Shown one piece after another: positions 1 through 10,975 of a stretch of DNA of 64,000 nt; position 1 is the first letter of the stretch, and every line of letters begins with the position of its first letter. The translations under genes were made by a program, and so were the position numbers. This DNA is from Camelus bactrianus (lineage: Eukaryota; Chordata; Mammalia; Artiodactyla; Camelidae), in NCBI RefSeq assembly GCF_048773025.1, contig NC_133550.1:58721176-58785175 (forward strand), given 5' to 3'. The notes below the pieces were generated by a model. It saw only the letters and a program-made list of their open reading frames with translations. It was not told where the DNA came from and ran no database searches.

Positions 1-348
1 TTCTTCTCTACCTCTTCCTAGCTACTGGTGGTTTTTGGTAATCCTTGACCTTCCTCAGCTTGCAATTGTATGACTCTGATCTCTGCTTCTGCCATCGCGT
101 AGCTGTCTTCCTGTGTGTCTGTCTTCACGTGCTGTTCTCTTCTCCATCTTAATGTCCAGATTTTCCTCTTCTTGTAAAGACAACAGCCACTGGATTAGGG
201 CCAACCCTAACCCAGTATAGTGTCTTCTTAATTTGGTTACATCTTCCAAGAACCCACTTCCAAATAAAGTCACATTAGCAGGTACTAGGGGTTAGGATTT
301 GGACATAGGTTTTTTCGGGGGAGGTGGGTGGACGATTCTACCCACTAC
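1..348 (-). mobile_element. MLT1-type LTR (MaLR, ERVL-related), partial
   Basis: Read on the minus strand this matches the MLT1 LTR layout: a start resembling a short inverted end near 348, the 'cctaacccc' block, the 'ttataagaag'-like block and the 'gtgaagacac' block. The left end runs off the window. It is an old, diverged fossil LTR with no internal region visible. The family is recalled from consensus and the subfamily is not resolved. Confidence 0.7.
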
Positions 349-359
349 AGGCCCTTTTA

Positions 360-620
360 AGTGAGATTTTCTCTGGTCACCTCTATCTAAAATTACAGCC
401 CTTGCCCCAACACCCCCTGTCACCCTTTCTTCCTTGTTTCCTTAACACCTACCACCATTAAACATACTAAATACTTTGTTCACTTTAAAGATTTCTGCCT
501 TCTTCCAGTGGAATATGAGCAAGTGAATATGAAGGCAGGGGATTTTGTCTTTTTTGTTCATTGCTCTATCCCTCCTTCTACTAGGTACTCAATAAGTATT
601 TGTTGAATGAATAAAAGAAC
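360..620 (+). mobile_element. L2 LINE 3' end
   Basis: The sequence follows the L2 3' UTR, with a 'gaaggcaggggattttgtct' block and then the terminal 'tactcaataagtatttgttg' with 'aatgaat' repeats. L2 is an ancient CR1-like LINE shared by all mammals. Only the tail remains. Confidence 0.75.
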
Positions 621-670
621 GTTGTGGAAAGTTAGGTGTTTGATCACAATGCACCACTTAATTTCTCCTG

Positions 671-1254
671 ATTTTTTTAAACTTTTTTTTTTATTGATTT
701 ATAATCATTTTACAGTGTTGTGTCAAATTCCAGTGTAGAGCACAACTTTTCAGTTATACATGAACATATATATTCATTGTCACATTTTTTTCTCTGTGTG
801 CTACCATAAGGTCTTGTGTATATTTCCCTGTGCTATACAGGATAATCTTATTTATCTATTCTACAATTTTGAAATCCCAGTCTACCTCTTCCCACCCCCC
901 GCCCCCTTGGCAACCACAAGTTTATATTCTATGTCTGTGAGTCTATTTCTGTTTTGTACTTGTGCTCTGTTTTTTTGTTTTTTGGGTTTTTTTAGATTCC
1001 ACATATGAGCGATCTCATGTGGTATTTTTCTTTCTTTCTGGCTTACTTCACTTAGGATGACATTCTCCAGGAGCATCCATATTGCTGCAAATGGCGTTAT
1101 GTTGTCGGTTTTTATGGCTGAGTAGTATTCCATTTTATAAATATACCGCATCTTCTTTATCCAGTCGTCTGTTGATGGACATTTAGGCTGTCTCCATGTC
1201 TTGGCTATTGTAAATAGTGCTGCTGTGAACATTGGGGTGCAAGTGTCATCCTGA
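671..1254 (-). mobile_element. Young L1 3' end, camelid-type
   Basis: A T-rich tail at about 671-692 is followed by the antisense L1 3' UTR ('attgatttataatcatttta' onward) and the antisense ORF2 C-terminus up to 1254. The minus strand between about 882 and 1232 still reads open, including the L1 motif KMEYYSAIK. The copy is 5' truncated. A tctcctg target-site duplication lies at 664-670 and 1255-1261. The 3' UTR type is one I recall from camelid genomes, so this is a main clue to the host. Confidence 0.85.
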
Positions 1255-1261
1255 TCTCCTG

Positions 1262-1380
1262 TTTTTTTTTAATTGAAGTATAGTTGCTTTACAATGTTGT
1301 GTTAATTTCTAATGTACAAGCATAGTGATTCATTTATACATATATATATTTATTCCTTTTCATGGTCTTTGCAGATTCAT
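1262..1380 (-). mobile_element. Older L1 3' end fragment
   Basis: A T run and 'aattgaagtatagttgcttt' mark the antisense 3' tail of a second, related cetartiodactyl L1, cut short near 1365-1380. It abuts the younger copy at 671-1254, which landed at the edge of its T-rich tail. Confidence 0.75.
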
Positions 1381-3069
1381 ATTGACCTAAGGGTTTTTCC
1401 TACATGAGAAACAACATTGAGTCCCCACAAAGCAAAAATCATCTTACTCTACTCACTTCTCCCAGGTCAGTGTGTTGGATTCCTGCTTAACTACCATTCT
1501 TCCTCTCAATTCCTCTTTCCCAAGATTTTTAATCATCTTAGGGGATGCACAACATCCGTTTCATGAAAGGAGCTAGACAGTCATCCCTGATGCAAGAGGA
1601 GGAAAGGGGTTTCATTATATCCTGTTTCTGATCAACACAGGGACTGGCTCTCACTGCAAAGAAAAAAGGCAAGCTGTTGATTCTTGTCTGCTTTTATTTC
1701 CACTATGACCACCACCCCAATTCTTCCACATCTGTGCTTTTTGCAATCCATTTTTGGGTGGAAAAAAACAATTTACTCTAATGTGACTGTATTCTTAAAA
1801 AAGTATATGCTAAAAAGACTGAAGAAGTTTGAGTCGCGTAGGGAAGTTTCAGTAAGTATTGTTTCAGGAAACTTTTGTTTCAGCTAAGCGTGTGTGTTTA
1901 TGGTTGTGCGTGTCAGGTCTTGATGTAAAAAGTGCTCTGTGCAGATGTTCATTCTCTTTCTCTCTCTAACTGCAGGAGGGACTTGTTAAGAATGGATATT
2001 TGATGCACTCTGTTTCCTCACTTCCTAAGTCTCTTCATGGTGCTTCTTGTCATTATAGCCCAAGTCAGCACCTGACCTACACGACAGAGTGCACAAGGGG
2101 CACCTGGGGAGGTCATTAAGAAGAGCTTCCCAAGCTCCGCCCACCCAAGGGACGCACATTCTTGAGCTCAGCACCAGAATTTTTAGTTGGCTTCTAGAAG
2201 ATTCCGAGGCACAATCCAGAATCCTATTTTACAAATATGCAGGATGCAAGAAGGACAGATTAAATCAGTGCAGGTGTTCACTGATACCAACAGACTGTGC
2301 CTCGCTTGTTCAAGGTACTCATTCTTACTGGCACGACAGGTGACTTGAAGTGATAAACCTCATGTCTGAGGAGATGAAGAAGACTCTTTGCATTGAGGCA
2401 GCTTCCTCAGTTCATGGAATTACTGTTTCATTATTTCTTCCTCCCTCTTTAGGGAAATTCCACCTGTGCTAGCTTATCGAGGACTCATTTCCAGGTTTTG
2501 TCTCACGTAGCAATGTTGTGACTTTGCCTTCTAAGATACTGGGATGCTTGATTGTCCAGGGATTTGATGAAGGTCTTGTGAAAAGCGGAGTCCACAGGTC
2601 ACATGGTAGATTCCATCAGGAAGGTGGGATGTGGACATCGGTGGGGGCAGCTCTTCTCAGCCTTGGCCAAACTTTGAGGTGGTACAACAGGTTTTTTCTT
2701 ATTTCCTGTGCACAGGAAGGTAGATTCTAATAATAAAACAGCACTAACGTGTAAAAAGTCATCTACCCATTTTTAAGCTTAGAACTTAGCAGGGCAGGTG
2801 GCAGAGATGGTTGAGATAACGGCTGAGGAACATTCCCAGATCCTGAAAAGTGCTGCACAAGCACCTTGTACTGACAGCATTGTGAACATAGCACATCTGC
2901 TCCCTAATCTGATTAGTTCTTGGGATTCCCCACATCTTCGATTAATGATTACTTCTTTATAGAAATACGTTGCTACTCAAAGCACCAGGAAGTAGGGGAG
3001 ATCTGCCATTGGCTAAGACTCTTCTTGGACCTCATATAATGGAAACGGATATCACACAATATTAATACA
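1381..3069. other. Unique sequence, no gene seen
   Basis: About 1.7 kb with no repeat or coding region that I recognise. Short open frames at 1684-1887, 2089-2343 and 2518-2730 have no domain, no plausible start context and no convincing splice sites. Confidence 0.5.
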
Positions 3070-3290
3070 TGCCAGGCACCACTGTCAGCAGATAACACAT
3101 ACTGATACATGTAATTTTCCCACAGCCCTAGAGGTGAGTTCCATTATTATCCCTATTTTAACAAAATGGAGTGTGGTGAGGTCACATGACTTACTCAAAG
3201 TCACAGAACTTGTAACCATGAAGTTAAGAGTTGAACCCAGGTAATTTGACTCCAAAGCCTGTGCGATTAACCACCATGTCACATGTTTTG
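3070..3290 (-). mobile_element. MIR SINE
   Basis: A near full-length MIR in antisense: 'aggcac...ctgtca', 'ttattatccctattttaaca', 'ttactcaaagtcacagaact', 'ttgaacccagg' and finally 'gattaaccaccatg', the reverse of the MIR start. Confidence 0.85.
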
Positions 3291-3494
3291 GTAGAGAGGT
3301 TTACAGTCAGGTAAGAGGCAAGGCTTCTTCAAGGTAAATAAAGGCAGAAACATTGTTTTGAATGGATGAGGGGGAGTGGTAAGTACATAGTATAGATGGA
3401 GTGTGTTTAAGGTTCCCAAATTAAACTATGTGTAATTTATTCTGATGATTTTACAGTACCATTCGGATACGGTGGTTAATAGTAGACCATAGGT

Positions 3495-5605
3495 ATTTAG
3501 GGGTATGTCAGTTTTTTGCTCACATCTCTGATGGGTGGATCTTTTGCGTGGGCTGGACTCAGTGAATCTCACCAGAGCTTGCTCGTATGTTTGCATTCAC
3601 TTGGTATTGGCAGGTTGGCTGGCCTCAGATGGCTTCACTCAAATTTCTGGTGGTTTTCTAGCTAGGAGCAGCCGGGGCAACTGTGCCACATGCCTGGCAT
3701 CATCCAGCAGGCTAGCTCAGGCTTTTTCACATGGCAGACTAGCCCAGCCTTATTCAAATGATGGCAAGTTTCAAGAGAAGCAAGGGAGTGAAAATTCCCA
3801 GCGTGCAAGCCTTTTAAAGAAGAATCTGTGGCCACCTTTACAATCTACCACGGTTTGCCCCTGCAAAATCAATTAGATTCCACCCACATGCAAAATATGC
3901 TTGTCCCATCTCTGGATCCTCTAAAATATCATCGAATTAGAGCATCAGAATTAAAGTCCAGGGTCTCCTGATCCATATCATGTCCAGATATGGATGAGGC
4001 TCCGTGGGTGTGGTTCTTTGAATGCTGGTCCCTGGGGCAATCATAAAAATGAAAACAATGGAAGGCAGGTAGCAATCTTAGCAATTCTGAAATCCCTCCA
4101 GGCCACTGTTGCCCTGCCCACCTCCTGTGGAGATCAGTGTTCTTGATCAACACCCAGTTTAACATCTTGAGAGGGACTCCAGGTCTCTTGTTTTCAAGGG
4201 TCCATTATCTTGGCTCTCAGCCTTCCCTTTTGAGATATTCTTTCTTTTCCATAAGAAATGCCTGTGTTGGCAACTGAGTAGATTTTTCTGCTTGTTTTAT
4301 GTCCATGTACGGTTGGGAGCATAGAGGTCTTCTTGCAATTTGAGCAATATCAGTCATATCCAGTTAAAGCTGATGGCACTTTTACTGACAAAAGTACCTC
4401 AACACTTTGTGGATTTTCTATGTATCAGATTGTAAGACCACTATCTTACATACATATATAAAGCCTGTCTTAACCCTGGGACAATTTCCCTAAGATTCTT
4501 CTAAGCCCTTTTCTTTAGCTAAGAATGTCTGAGAGGCAGCTCATTTAATTTTTCCGAGGTCTTTATGAAGTTAGAGCCACATCCTTAATTCACCTTTACC
4601 TTGAGGTTATTACTTACTTTAAGAATCTCTTACTGGCCCAAGAGACTGATATTAAAAAAAAAAGTTTATGTTACAATTTTGCAAAACCCGACCCCTTTGT
4701 GTCTTCTAAATTCTGCTTGCAAACTGAACACTTCTTCCTTTTATTACCCTCTCTTTTCCTGCATCTGATCACAGGCATCTAAATAAGCCAACTGATTCTT
4801 TCCAACATTATTCTCAGAAATAATTTTGCTAAGGCCAAAAGCACATTTGCTGTCCTATATTACCACACATGACAGAGTTACTAACTGTTCCACTAATATA
4901 TATCACAGGTCATCTTCTACTGCAGTTTCCTCACTACTTTTCCAGTTGCCACTAACAGCATGCTCAGTTTTCCTCGTCTTCACTAACATTTCCCTTGCCT
5001 CTTCTCCAGGCTCCATCCATTGATCCCAAAATCAGTGCCGCATGTTTTAGATTTTAGTTACAGCAGCTCCCAACTTTTAGGTATCAGTTACTGTACCAGT
5101 TAGCTTTTGCTGTGTAATAACCCACTCCACAACTCACTGGCTTAAGACAATAATCATCTTTTCAGCTTCTGATTCCATGGATCCGCTAATTCTTTCAGTT
5201 TGGGCCGGTGTGGCTGGCCTTTGCTGGGTTTGCTCCTGAGCCTGTTGTCACCTGGCAGAGTGACTGGTGACTGCGTGGGTAATCTGTGACCTCATTCATA
5301 CGCCTGGAATTTGAAAGCTCATCAGTTGGGGCAACAGGGGTGACTTACTTGGCCATGCATCTCCCATCATTGAACAAGCTAGACCAGCCTTGCTCATGTG
5401 ATAGCAGAATTTTAAGACTAGATAGAGCGAGCCCCAATACACAAGCACTTTTCAGGTCTCTGCTTGCATCACACTGACTCTTACCCCATTGGTCAATCAA
5501 GTAACATGGTCAAACCCAGAGTCAGCATGGGAGGGGGCTGCCCACCGGTATGGTTATTGGGAGGGTGACTGCGGCAGCCAGTTCTGTAAACAATTATCAC
5601 AGATA
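3495..5605 (-). mobile_element. MaLR element with two LTRs and internal region, decayed
   Basis: Two related old MLT1-like LTRs (about 3495-3880 and 5093-5605) lie in the same antisense orientation. The roughly 1.2 kb between them reads like MaLR internal sequence. The segment next to the right LTR resembles the tRNA-Leu-type primer-binding region of ERVL relatives. The left LTR has lost its outer end. All reading frames are heavily broken, so this is an ancient fossil. The two-LTR reading is fairly secure and the subfamily is not. Confidence 0.6.
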
Positions 5606-6365
5606 TAAAAATGGAGAAAAGGGAAGATGGGTGGATTTATTTAAAATCTTATCTGAAGGACATTGTCACTGTCAGAGATATATCTCAGTGCCTAGAAGAG
5701 GGCAACCAGCCGAAAGGGAGTGAAGGCTTTGAAATCTTGTCCCAGTGGCCGAGCAGATGGTACAACTTCCACTTCTAGGAACATAAGAAATATAAAGCAA
5801 TGGATTCTAGGAACCTGAGATTTAACACTGACCTTTGGATGCAAAATATTTGAGTCAATGTACCATGCAGGACACCCTGAGGAGGGACTGGCCTAGAAAG
5901 TTACTTTCTTTTATGCAAATACACTGATTTCAATTTAGGTAGAGTGGTTGTGAGAGTGACTTGGCTGGCTATCTGGTGTGTTCTACCTGTGAAGGACTGA
6001 ATGGACAGGGACAGTGAAGGAAAAGGTCACGTTTGCAGTGAAGGCAGGTGATGCGCCATCCAGGGCTGAACTTAGGGATACACTTCCTTGCTGATGCACC
6101 ATCAGAAGTGGAGGGACGGTGTAAATGAAACCGAAGCCTGCCCTCTACTTCACATACAAGGGAAAGTTAATTGATGCTGAGGAGGGAGAAGATATTACGC
6201 TGGCAACCTACAAATCTATAAATCATTATAAACATTGTTTCTCTGGGTAAAAATGTTCTCTGTTCCAAACAAATAAATGACTTGGAAACGAACTTTTAGG
6301 TACAATAGGGTCCTCAGTTGGTCAAAGTCTGTCCCTAAATGTTGTCCCAAGGAGTAGGATATTAC
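5606..6365. other. Unique sequence, nothing recognised
   Basis: About 760 bases with no repeat or exon that I can name. It leads directly into the minisatellite at 6366. Confidence 0.5.
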
Positions 6366-6553
6366 ATTGTTCCTCTCCTGAACAATGGAATGCCTAATTA
6401 TTTCTCTTCCAAATAGTTTCATGTTCAATTGTTCGTCTCTCAAAGCAGTGGAACATTCAATCAGTCCTCTCCCAAACAATGGAGATCATTCAATTGTTCC
6501 TCTCCCAACAGTTGAATACTCAATTGTTCCTCTCCCAAGCAATGAGCCATTCA
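6366..6553. repeat. Minisatellite, six units of about 31 bp
   Basis: Six head-to-tail units of 30-33 bases each begin with a variant of 'attgttcctctccc' and end 'attca' or similar. Unit starts are near 6366, 6397, 6428, 6460, 6493 and 6523. The units differ by substitutions and 1-2 base length changes, so the array is old. The stretch about 35 bases upstream and the start of 'attattcagg' downstream may be further worn units. The plus-strand frame at 6385-6576 is only the repeat read through. Confidence 0.85.
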
Positions 6554-6854
6554 ATTATTCAGGTGAATGCAGTTGAAAAGCTTCCATTTCTAGCAGGATA
6601 AAGCAAGGCTGTGACCAGAGCAATGTTTTGGGCGCAGCTTGCTTCATTGGAGTCAGGCAAGTTCATGGTTATTATCATGATCCCTTGGGATCATTTTGAA
6701 ACTTTCTGAATAAGAGATTTTCAATGATTTATTGGATCTTCACATTCTCCTGTCAGCCATGCAAAGTAGTCTCTCCATTTAGCATACGAGCTTGTGAATA
6801 CCATTGGGGATATGTCACAACCACGGTGAAATGGAATGGAGTACTTTAGTATCT
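6554..6854. other. Unique sequence, nothing recognised
   Basis: Single-copy-looking sequence between the minisatellite and an L2-like fragment. I see no exon or regulatory motif. Confidence 0.45.
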
Positions 6855-7230
6855 GATCTGTATCAACTGAGCTCCTACTACAAAGCTGAGTGAGTACCTT
6901 GCCTGCCCTCAAGAAGCTCACATTCTGGTTGTCCAGGGAGATACATCAAGGGAGAATGATTTGGGTGGTTGCCAACTGCCCTGACAACTCAAAGGATGGG
7001 GAGCTCCATCCTGTCTGTAGAGTTGGGAAAGGATGCACAAAGATGACGACCCATTCAGGGCTTGAAAAGTGGGAAGTATTTTGACAAAGGCAGAAGACGT
7101 GTGGGCAGAGATAAAAGTATATGCCTGGTGTGAACATTCCCCACATTAGATGGGGAAAAGCTGAGGCTGGTATGTTTTAGATGTAGGACACCTGAAACAA
7201 GGTGATGAGACTTAAGGCCAAATTTTGAAG
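6855..7230 (-). mobile_element. L2 LINE 3' region, diverged
   Basis: The blocks 'tgagctcctactacaaagc', 'tgccctcaagaagctcacat' and 'ttaaggccaaattttgaagg' occur in the order expected for the antisense L2 3' end. The copy is much decayed and its boundaries are approximate. Confidence 0.55.
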
Positions 7231-7764
7231 GATGTGATGTGACATTCTCTGGAGTTTTGCTTTCCTTCTGAAATCCTCCATTACCCAGAAAGCAAGAGAA
7301 AATGTGATTAACAGCAGACAGCCCTGAAATTAGTGCAGACTTGGAGATACCCAACTAAGCCCTGATTATACAGGACGTGGGGGGAGTCCCCTGATGTCTC
7401 TGGAACTGACAAAAAAGTGGAAGACACACAGAAGTGCCAAGTTTGCCCATCTCTGACAGGAGCCAACTTTCTTGCCTGACTCCTATTTCCTATTTGTAGT
7501 CTCCAGGTCTCTGTTGCTTCTCAAAATTATTCTGAAGGTGGGATGTGGAGCAAATGCTCCAAGGAATGTCCTTACTACAGAGACCCTTGATCTGACTTGG
7601 ACACACAGATGAAGTGTCTGGGGATATAAACAGTGCATGGAGATGGCACGCTGGTCGGCTCTCCTCCTGGGGGAAGAAAGGCACCTGCAGTTAACAAGGA
7701 AGTGTCAACAGGATATTGGACACAGATAAGCACCCCTTCAGCACCACAAATCATCATTCAGGGG
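7231..7764. other. Unique sequence, nothing recognised
   Basis: About 530 bases without a repeat, exon or RNA gene that I can support. Confidence 0.45.
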
Positions 7765-8072
7765 TGAAGTTTATAAAAATAACACATATCCTTTGTCAAA
7801 ATTGGGAAAATCAGAAACACATTAAGGCAAGCAAACATCACGTGCACTGTCCTCACGCAGAACAAATCAGGTTAACATTTCATTGCTCCTGATCACATTC
7901 TTCCTTTTCTATGCATAGATATATGTAGATCTTAAAAACATTTCAAGCAAAATTGGAATTGTAAAGGTAATGCATCATTTTGCATTTTAATTTTACCTCC
8001 TCTCCTGAGTATTTTTACATGTAATATACTTTGAAAATACGTGGGCTTTTTATTTGTGAAACAAACACCATT
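7765..8072 (-). mobile_element. Old L1 3' end
   Basis: Antisense 3' tail of an old L1M-type element, with 'aaaataacacatatcctttg', 'ttgggaaaatcagaaacaca' and 'tttctatgcatagatatatg' in the expected order. The same tail type recurs at 50130-50290. Confidence 0.55.
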
Positions 8073-8074
8073 GA

Positions 8075-8158
8075 CTTCATGCTTACTGTGTATGCCGTTT
8101 TGCATATTTTAAGTCATTTATTTCTTACAGAGGCTCTATGAAGTGAGTAATTCTTTCA
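8075..8158 (-). mobile_element. MIR SINE, left part of a split copy
   Basis: Antisense MIR ('aagtcatttatttcttacag', 'ctctatgaagtgagtaattc') is interrupted at 8159 by an L1. The rest of the MIR resumes at 9229. The two parts overlap by roughly 16-20 bases, as expected for a target-site duplication made by the L1. Confidence 0.65.
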
Positions 8159-8754
8159 TTTTTTTTATTGTGATAAAGTACACATAACATTTACCATTTT
8201 AGCCATTTTAAGTGTATAATTCTGTCGCATGAAGTATACTCGCAGTGTTCCACAATCAACCCCACCATCCACCACTAGGCTTTTTCATGTTTCCAAACTG
8301 AAACTGTAACCATTAAATACTAACTTTCCATTCTCCCCTCTCTGCAGCCTTTGGTAACCACTATTTTACTTTCTATTTTTATGAATTTGACTATTCTAGG
8401 TGCCTCCTGTAAGTGGACTCATACAGTATTTGTCGGTTTATTTCACGGAGCATAATGTCTTCAAGGTTAAGCCACGTTGCAGCGTGTGTCAGAAATTTCC
8501 TTCCCATTTAAGCCTGAATAACATTCCATTGTATGGATATAGACCACATTTTGTTTATCAGTTCACTGATCAATGGACTCTTGAGTTGCTTCCACCCTTT
8601 GACTATTGTGAATAATGCTGCTATGAACAGGGACCTACAAACATCTGTTTGAGTCTCTGCTTTCACTTCTTTTGGTATATACCCAGGAGTGGTATTCCTG
8701 GGTCACAGGTTAATGCTATTTTTAATTTTTTGAGGAATCACCGTACTGCCATTT
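8159..8754 (-). mobile_element. L1 3' end with ORF2 C-terminus, old
   Basis: Antisense L1 3' UTR ('attgtgataaagtacacata', 'gtaaccattaaatac') runs into the antisense ORF2 end ('gaataatgctgctatgaaca', 'tatacccaggagtggtattc'). It is truncated at 8754, where an MLT2-type LTR begins. Confidence 0.8.
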
Positions 8755-9228
8755 TGTATAAGCCAGAGTTCTCCAGAAAAACAGAATCAGTAGGAACACA
8801 TTTATTATATATATTTGATCTATCGATTGATCTATCTACCTACCTACCTACCTATCATCTATTAAAAGAGATCTGTTACAAGGAATCAGCTCCCATGATG
8901 GTGAAGATTGACAAGTCCCAAGTTCTGTAGTCAGTAACCTGGAGATCCAGGAGAGTCAGTGTTTCAATTGAGTTGAACATTAAACAGCCCAACATCCCAG
9001 CTCGACAGCAGTCAGGTGGGAGGGATTCTCTCTTCTCTGGAGAAGCATTATCCTTCTTTGTTCTTTTCATGCCTTCAAGTGAGGCCCACATTACAGGAGG
9101 ACCATTTACTTAACTCAGTCTAAACTCCCCCTAAAACACCCTCACAGAAACACCTAGAATAATGTTTTACCAAGTATCTGTGCACCCTGTGGTCCAGTCA
9201 AGTCAACACGTGAAATTAACCATCACAC
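8755..9228 (-). mobile_element. MLT2-type LTR (ERVL), solo
   Basis: It starts 'tgtataagccagagttctcc' and ends '...gtgaaattaaccatcacaca', the two ends of an MLT2B-like LTR in antisense. A short CTAC/TCTA microsatellite lies inside at about 8812-8862. No internal region is seen. This is an old fossil. Confidence 0.75.
8812..8862. repeat. Tetranucleotide microsatellite (TCTA/CTAC)
   Basis: Runs of gatc/tcta followed by five ctac units. It sits in the part of the MLT2-type LTR that is A/T-repeat-rich in many copies. Confidence 0.8.
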
Positions 9229-9400
9229 ATTTGAGGAAGGTCATATTATTGTACCTAGTTTATAGATGAGGAAACTGAGGCAGAGCGATATTAAGTGATC
9301 TGCCCACAGTTATGCAGCCAGTAATTGCCGTGGCTGGGGTTTGAACTCTTCTAAGTTGGAGCAAAAAAATCACCACTCAGCCTCCGTACCATATTGAATG
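9229..9400 (-). mobile_element. MIR SINE, right part of the split copy
   Basis: 'gaggaaggtcatattattg', 'gatgaggaaactgaggcag' and 'ggtttgaactcttctaag' follow antisense MIR order. This completes the copy begun at 8075-8158. Confidence 0.75.
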
Positions 9401-9509
9401 TATTAAAATATGAGTAGCGCCTCTCCCTGCTACGTTGAACACTGAAGTTGCAGTTAGCTTTTCAACACGAAAGAACAACACTGCCTCAAACAGCATTGTA
9501 TATGCGTGT

Positions 9510-9850
9510 GTGTTTGTTTATTTTGTTAGGATTAATTTTAAAATATAATTAAGAAGAGAAAGGATCACGGACATTTTAAGTGTCTTGATACAGACAATAT
9601 TGCTATGTTCCTCCAAAATGGTTTTACCAATTAATCTTCCACCGGCTGTACATGGGAGCACTCATTTCACCGCACCCTCATCGACATGGAGCATCTGATA
9701 TTTAAATACATCACTGAGAATTTGATAGGGTAATACGATTTTAATTTTTATCCTTTGAATTATCAGTGAAGTTAAGATATTTTCTTCCCAGTTATTGGAC
9801 ACATGTAATGCTTCCACGTGTCCATGATCTGATTTCTCTGTTTTTCTAAA
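9510..9850 (-). mobile_element. Old L1 ORF2 3' fragment
   Basis: Antisense L1M blocks are seen: 'aatcttccaccggctgtaca', the 'accctcatcgacatggagca' segment, and 'aatttttatcctttgaatta' in order. The coding frame is destroyed. Confidence 0.6.
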
Positions 9851-10064
9851 TGTCTTCCGAGATTTTGGCAGGGAACTCTGTTGCAGTGACACCTTTGTCA
9901 GTAGATGACAAAGTAAAAATAAAAGCAACTTCCAGCAGTAAGCTTCCTCAGGAAGATCCCATATGCTCAGGGCCCCTTCATAACGATGGGGGTGGGGGAT
10001 GGTATTTAGTAGACAGGTGTGTTAGTGAAGGTGGTTATGGTTTGGCATTTCCTGGACCAATGCT

Positions 10065-10195
10065 CTCCTCGAGTGTGATGTGTGGACCAGCAGCATCAGT
10101 AGCACCTGAGAGCATGTTAGAAATGCAGATTATTCTGGATAAAAATTTCTAGGAGGTGGATCCCACTACTAGGTCTGGGTTTTAACACACATTCC
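10065..10195 (+). mobile_element. MER5A (hAT-Charlie), left part of a split copy
   Basis: 'gtgtggaccagcagcatcag', 'cctgagagcatgttagaaat' and 'tctgggttttaacacac' follow the MER5A consensus. It is interrupted by an L1 at 10196 and resumes at 10597. Confidence 0.75.
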
Positions 10196-10596
10196 AAATA
10201 TCACTCAGCCAAAAAAGAAGGAAGTTCTGGCAAATGCTATATCATGAAAACGTCACAAAGTGAAAGTTCAAAACATGACAAAGTGAAAAAAGTTCAGAAA
10301 CACGATGCCAAGTGAGAGAAGCCAGACACAAGAGACCACATATTGTATGATTCTATTTATAGGCAACGTCCAGAAGAGGCAAATTTTTAGAGACAGAAAA
10401 TGTCTGGGGCTGGGGGTGGGAGTGGGAATTAACTGTCAGTGGGCATGAGGGATCTTACTTGGGGAATGAAAATGCTTTAAAACTGATTGATGGTGCCGTT
10501 CAGAAAAGTTACTAAAAATCATTGAATTGTGCATGTGAAATGGGTGAATTTTATGGCATGTAAAATATACCTCAATAATGTTGTTAAAAAAAAATC
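10196..10596 (+). mobile_element. L1 3' end inserted in MER5A
   Basis: Sense L1 3' sequence starting near 'atcactcagccaaaaaagaa', then 'agtgagagaagccagacaca', 'ctggggctgggggtgggagt' and 'gaattgtgcatgtgaaatgg', ending in an A tail at about 10588-10596. It is 5' truncated and interrupts the MER5A. Confidence 0.85.
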
Positions 10597-10630
10597 TCTC
10601 CGAGTGATTCTGATCATCATTTTAATTTTA
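10597..10630 (+). mobile_element. MER5A, right part of the split copy
   Basis: 'tctctccgagtgattctgat' continues the MER5A consensus where it broke off at 10195. Confidence 0.65.
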
Positions 10631-10660
10631 GTTGCACAGACCCAGACACACTGACCCAGA

Positions 10661-10805
10661 CAGTGTTTTCCAAAACTGACTGAAGATAAGCATCTTCTGG
10701 AGTGCTTGGTGAAAACAAAAACTTACTGAGTTATAATTTCCATTGGTTGGGCATGGAAGGGCATAGTGAAACTTGTTATCCATTGGACATTGTTTGGGAA
10801 ACACA
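10661..10805 (+). mobile_element. hAT-Charlie-like MITE
   Basis: It opens 'cagtgttttccaaaactgac' and closes 'tttgggaaacacag', imperfect inverted ends typical of small Charlie elements. 'tctggagtgcttggtgaaaa' matches their shared internal block. The exact family is not resolved. Confidence 0.5.
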
Positions 10806-10819
10806 GAAGAGAATTTAGG

Positions 10820-10975
10820 ACAGCTGTTCTCAACTCTGGCCATATAATGTAACCTAGGGAGCGTTTAGAAATACAGATGCCCACAGAGGTTCTAATTTAA
10901 TCGTTCAGGACATTGGGAATTTTAAACGCTGCCCAGGTGATTCTAATATGCAACCAAGTTAAGGACCACTGTTAA
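10820..10975 (+). mobile_element. MER20 (hAT-Charlie)
   Basis: 'ctgttctcaactctggccat', 'gagcgtttagaaatacagat' and the closing 'ccaggtgattctaatatgca' with 'aaggaccactg' match MER20, with inverted ends still recognisable. Confidence 0.75.

Noticed and set aside
9662-10152. Convergent frames near 9662-9928 and 9850-10152
   Set aside because: One lies in an old L1, and the other runs into MER5A. No gene is needed to explain them.
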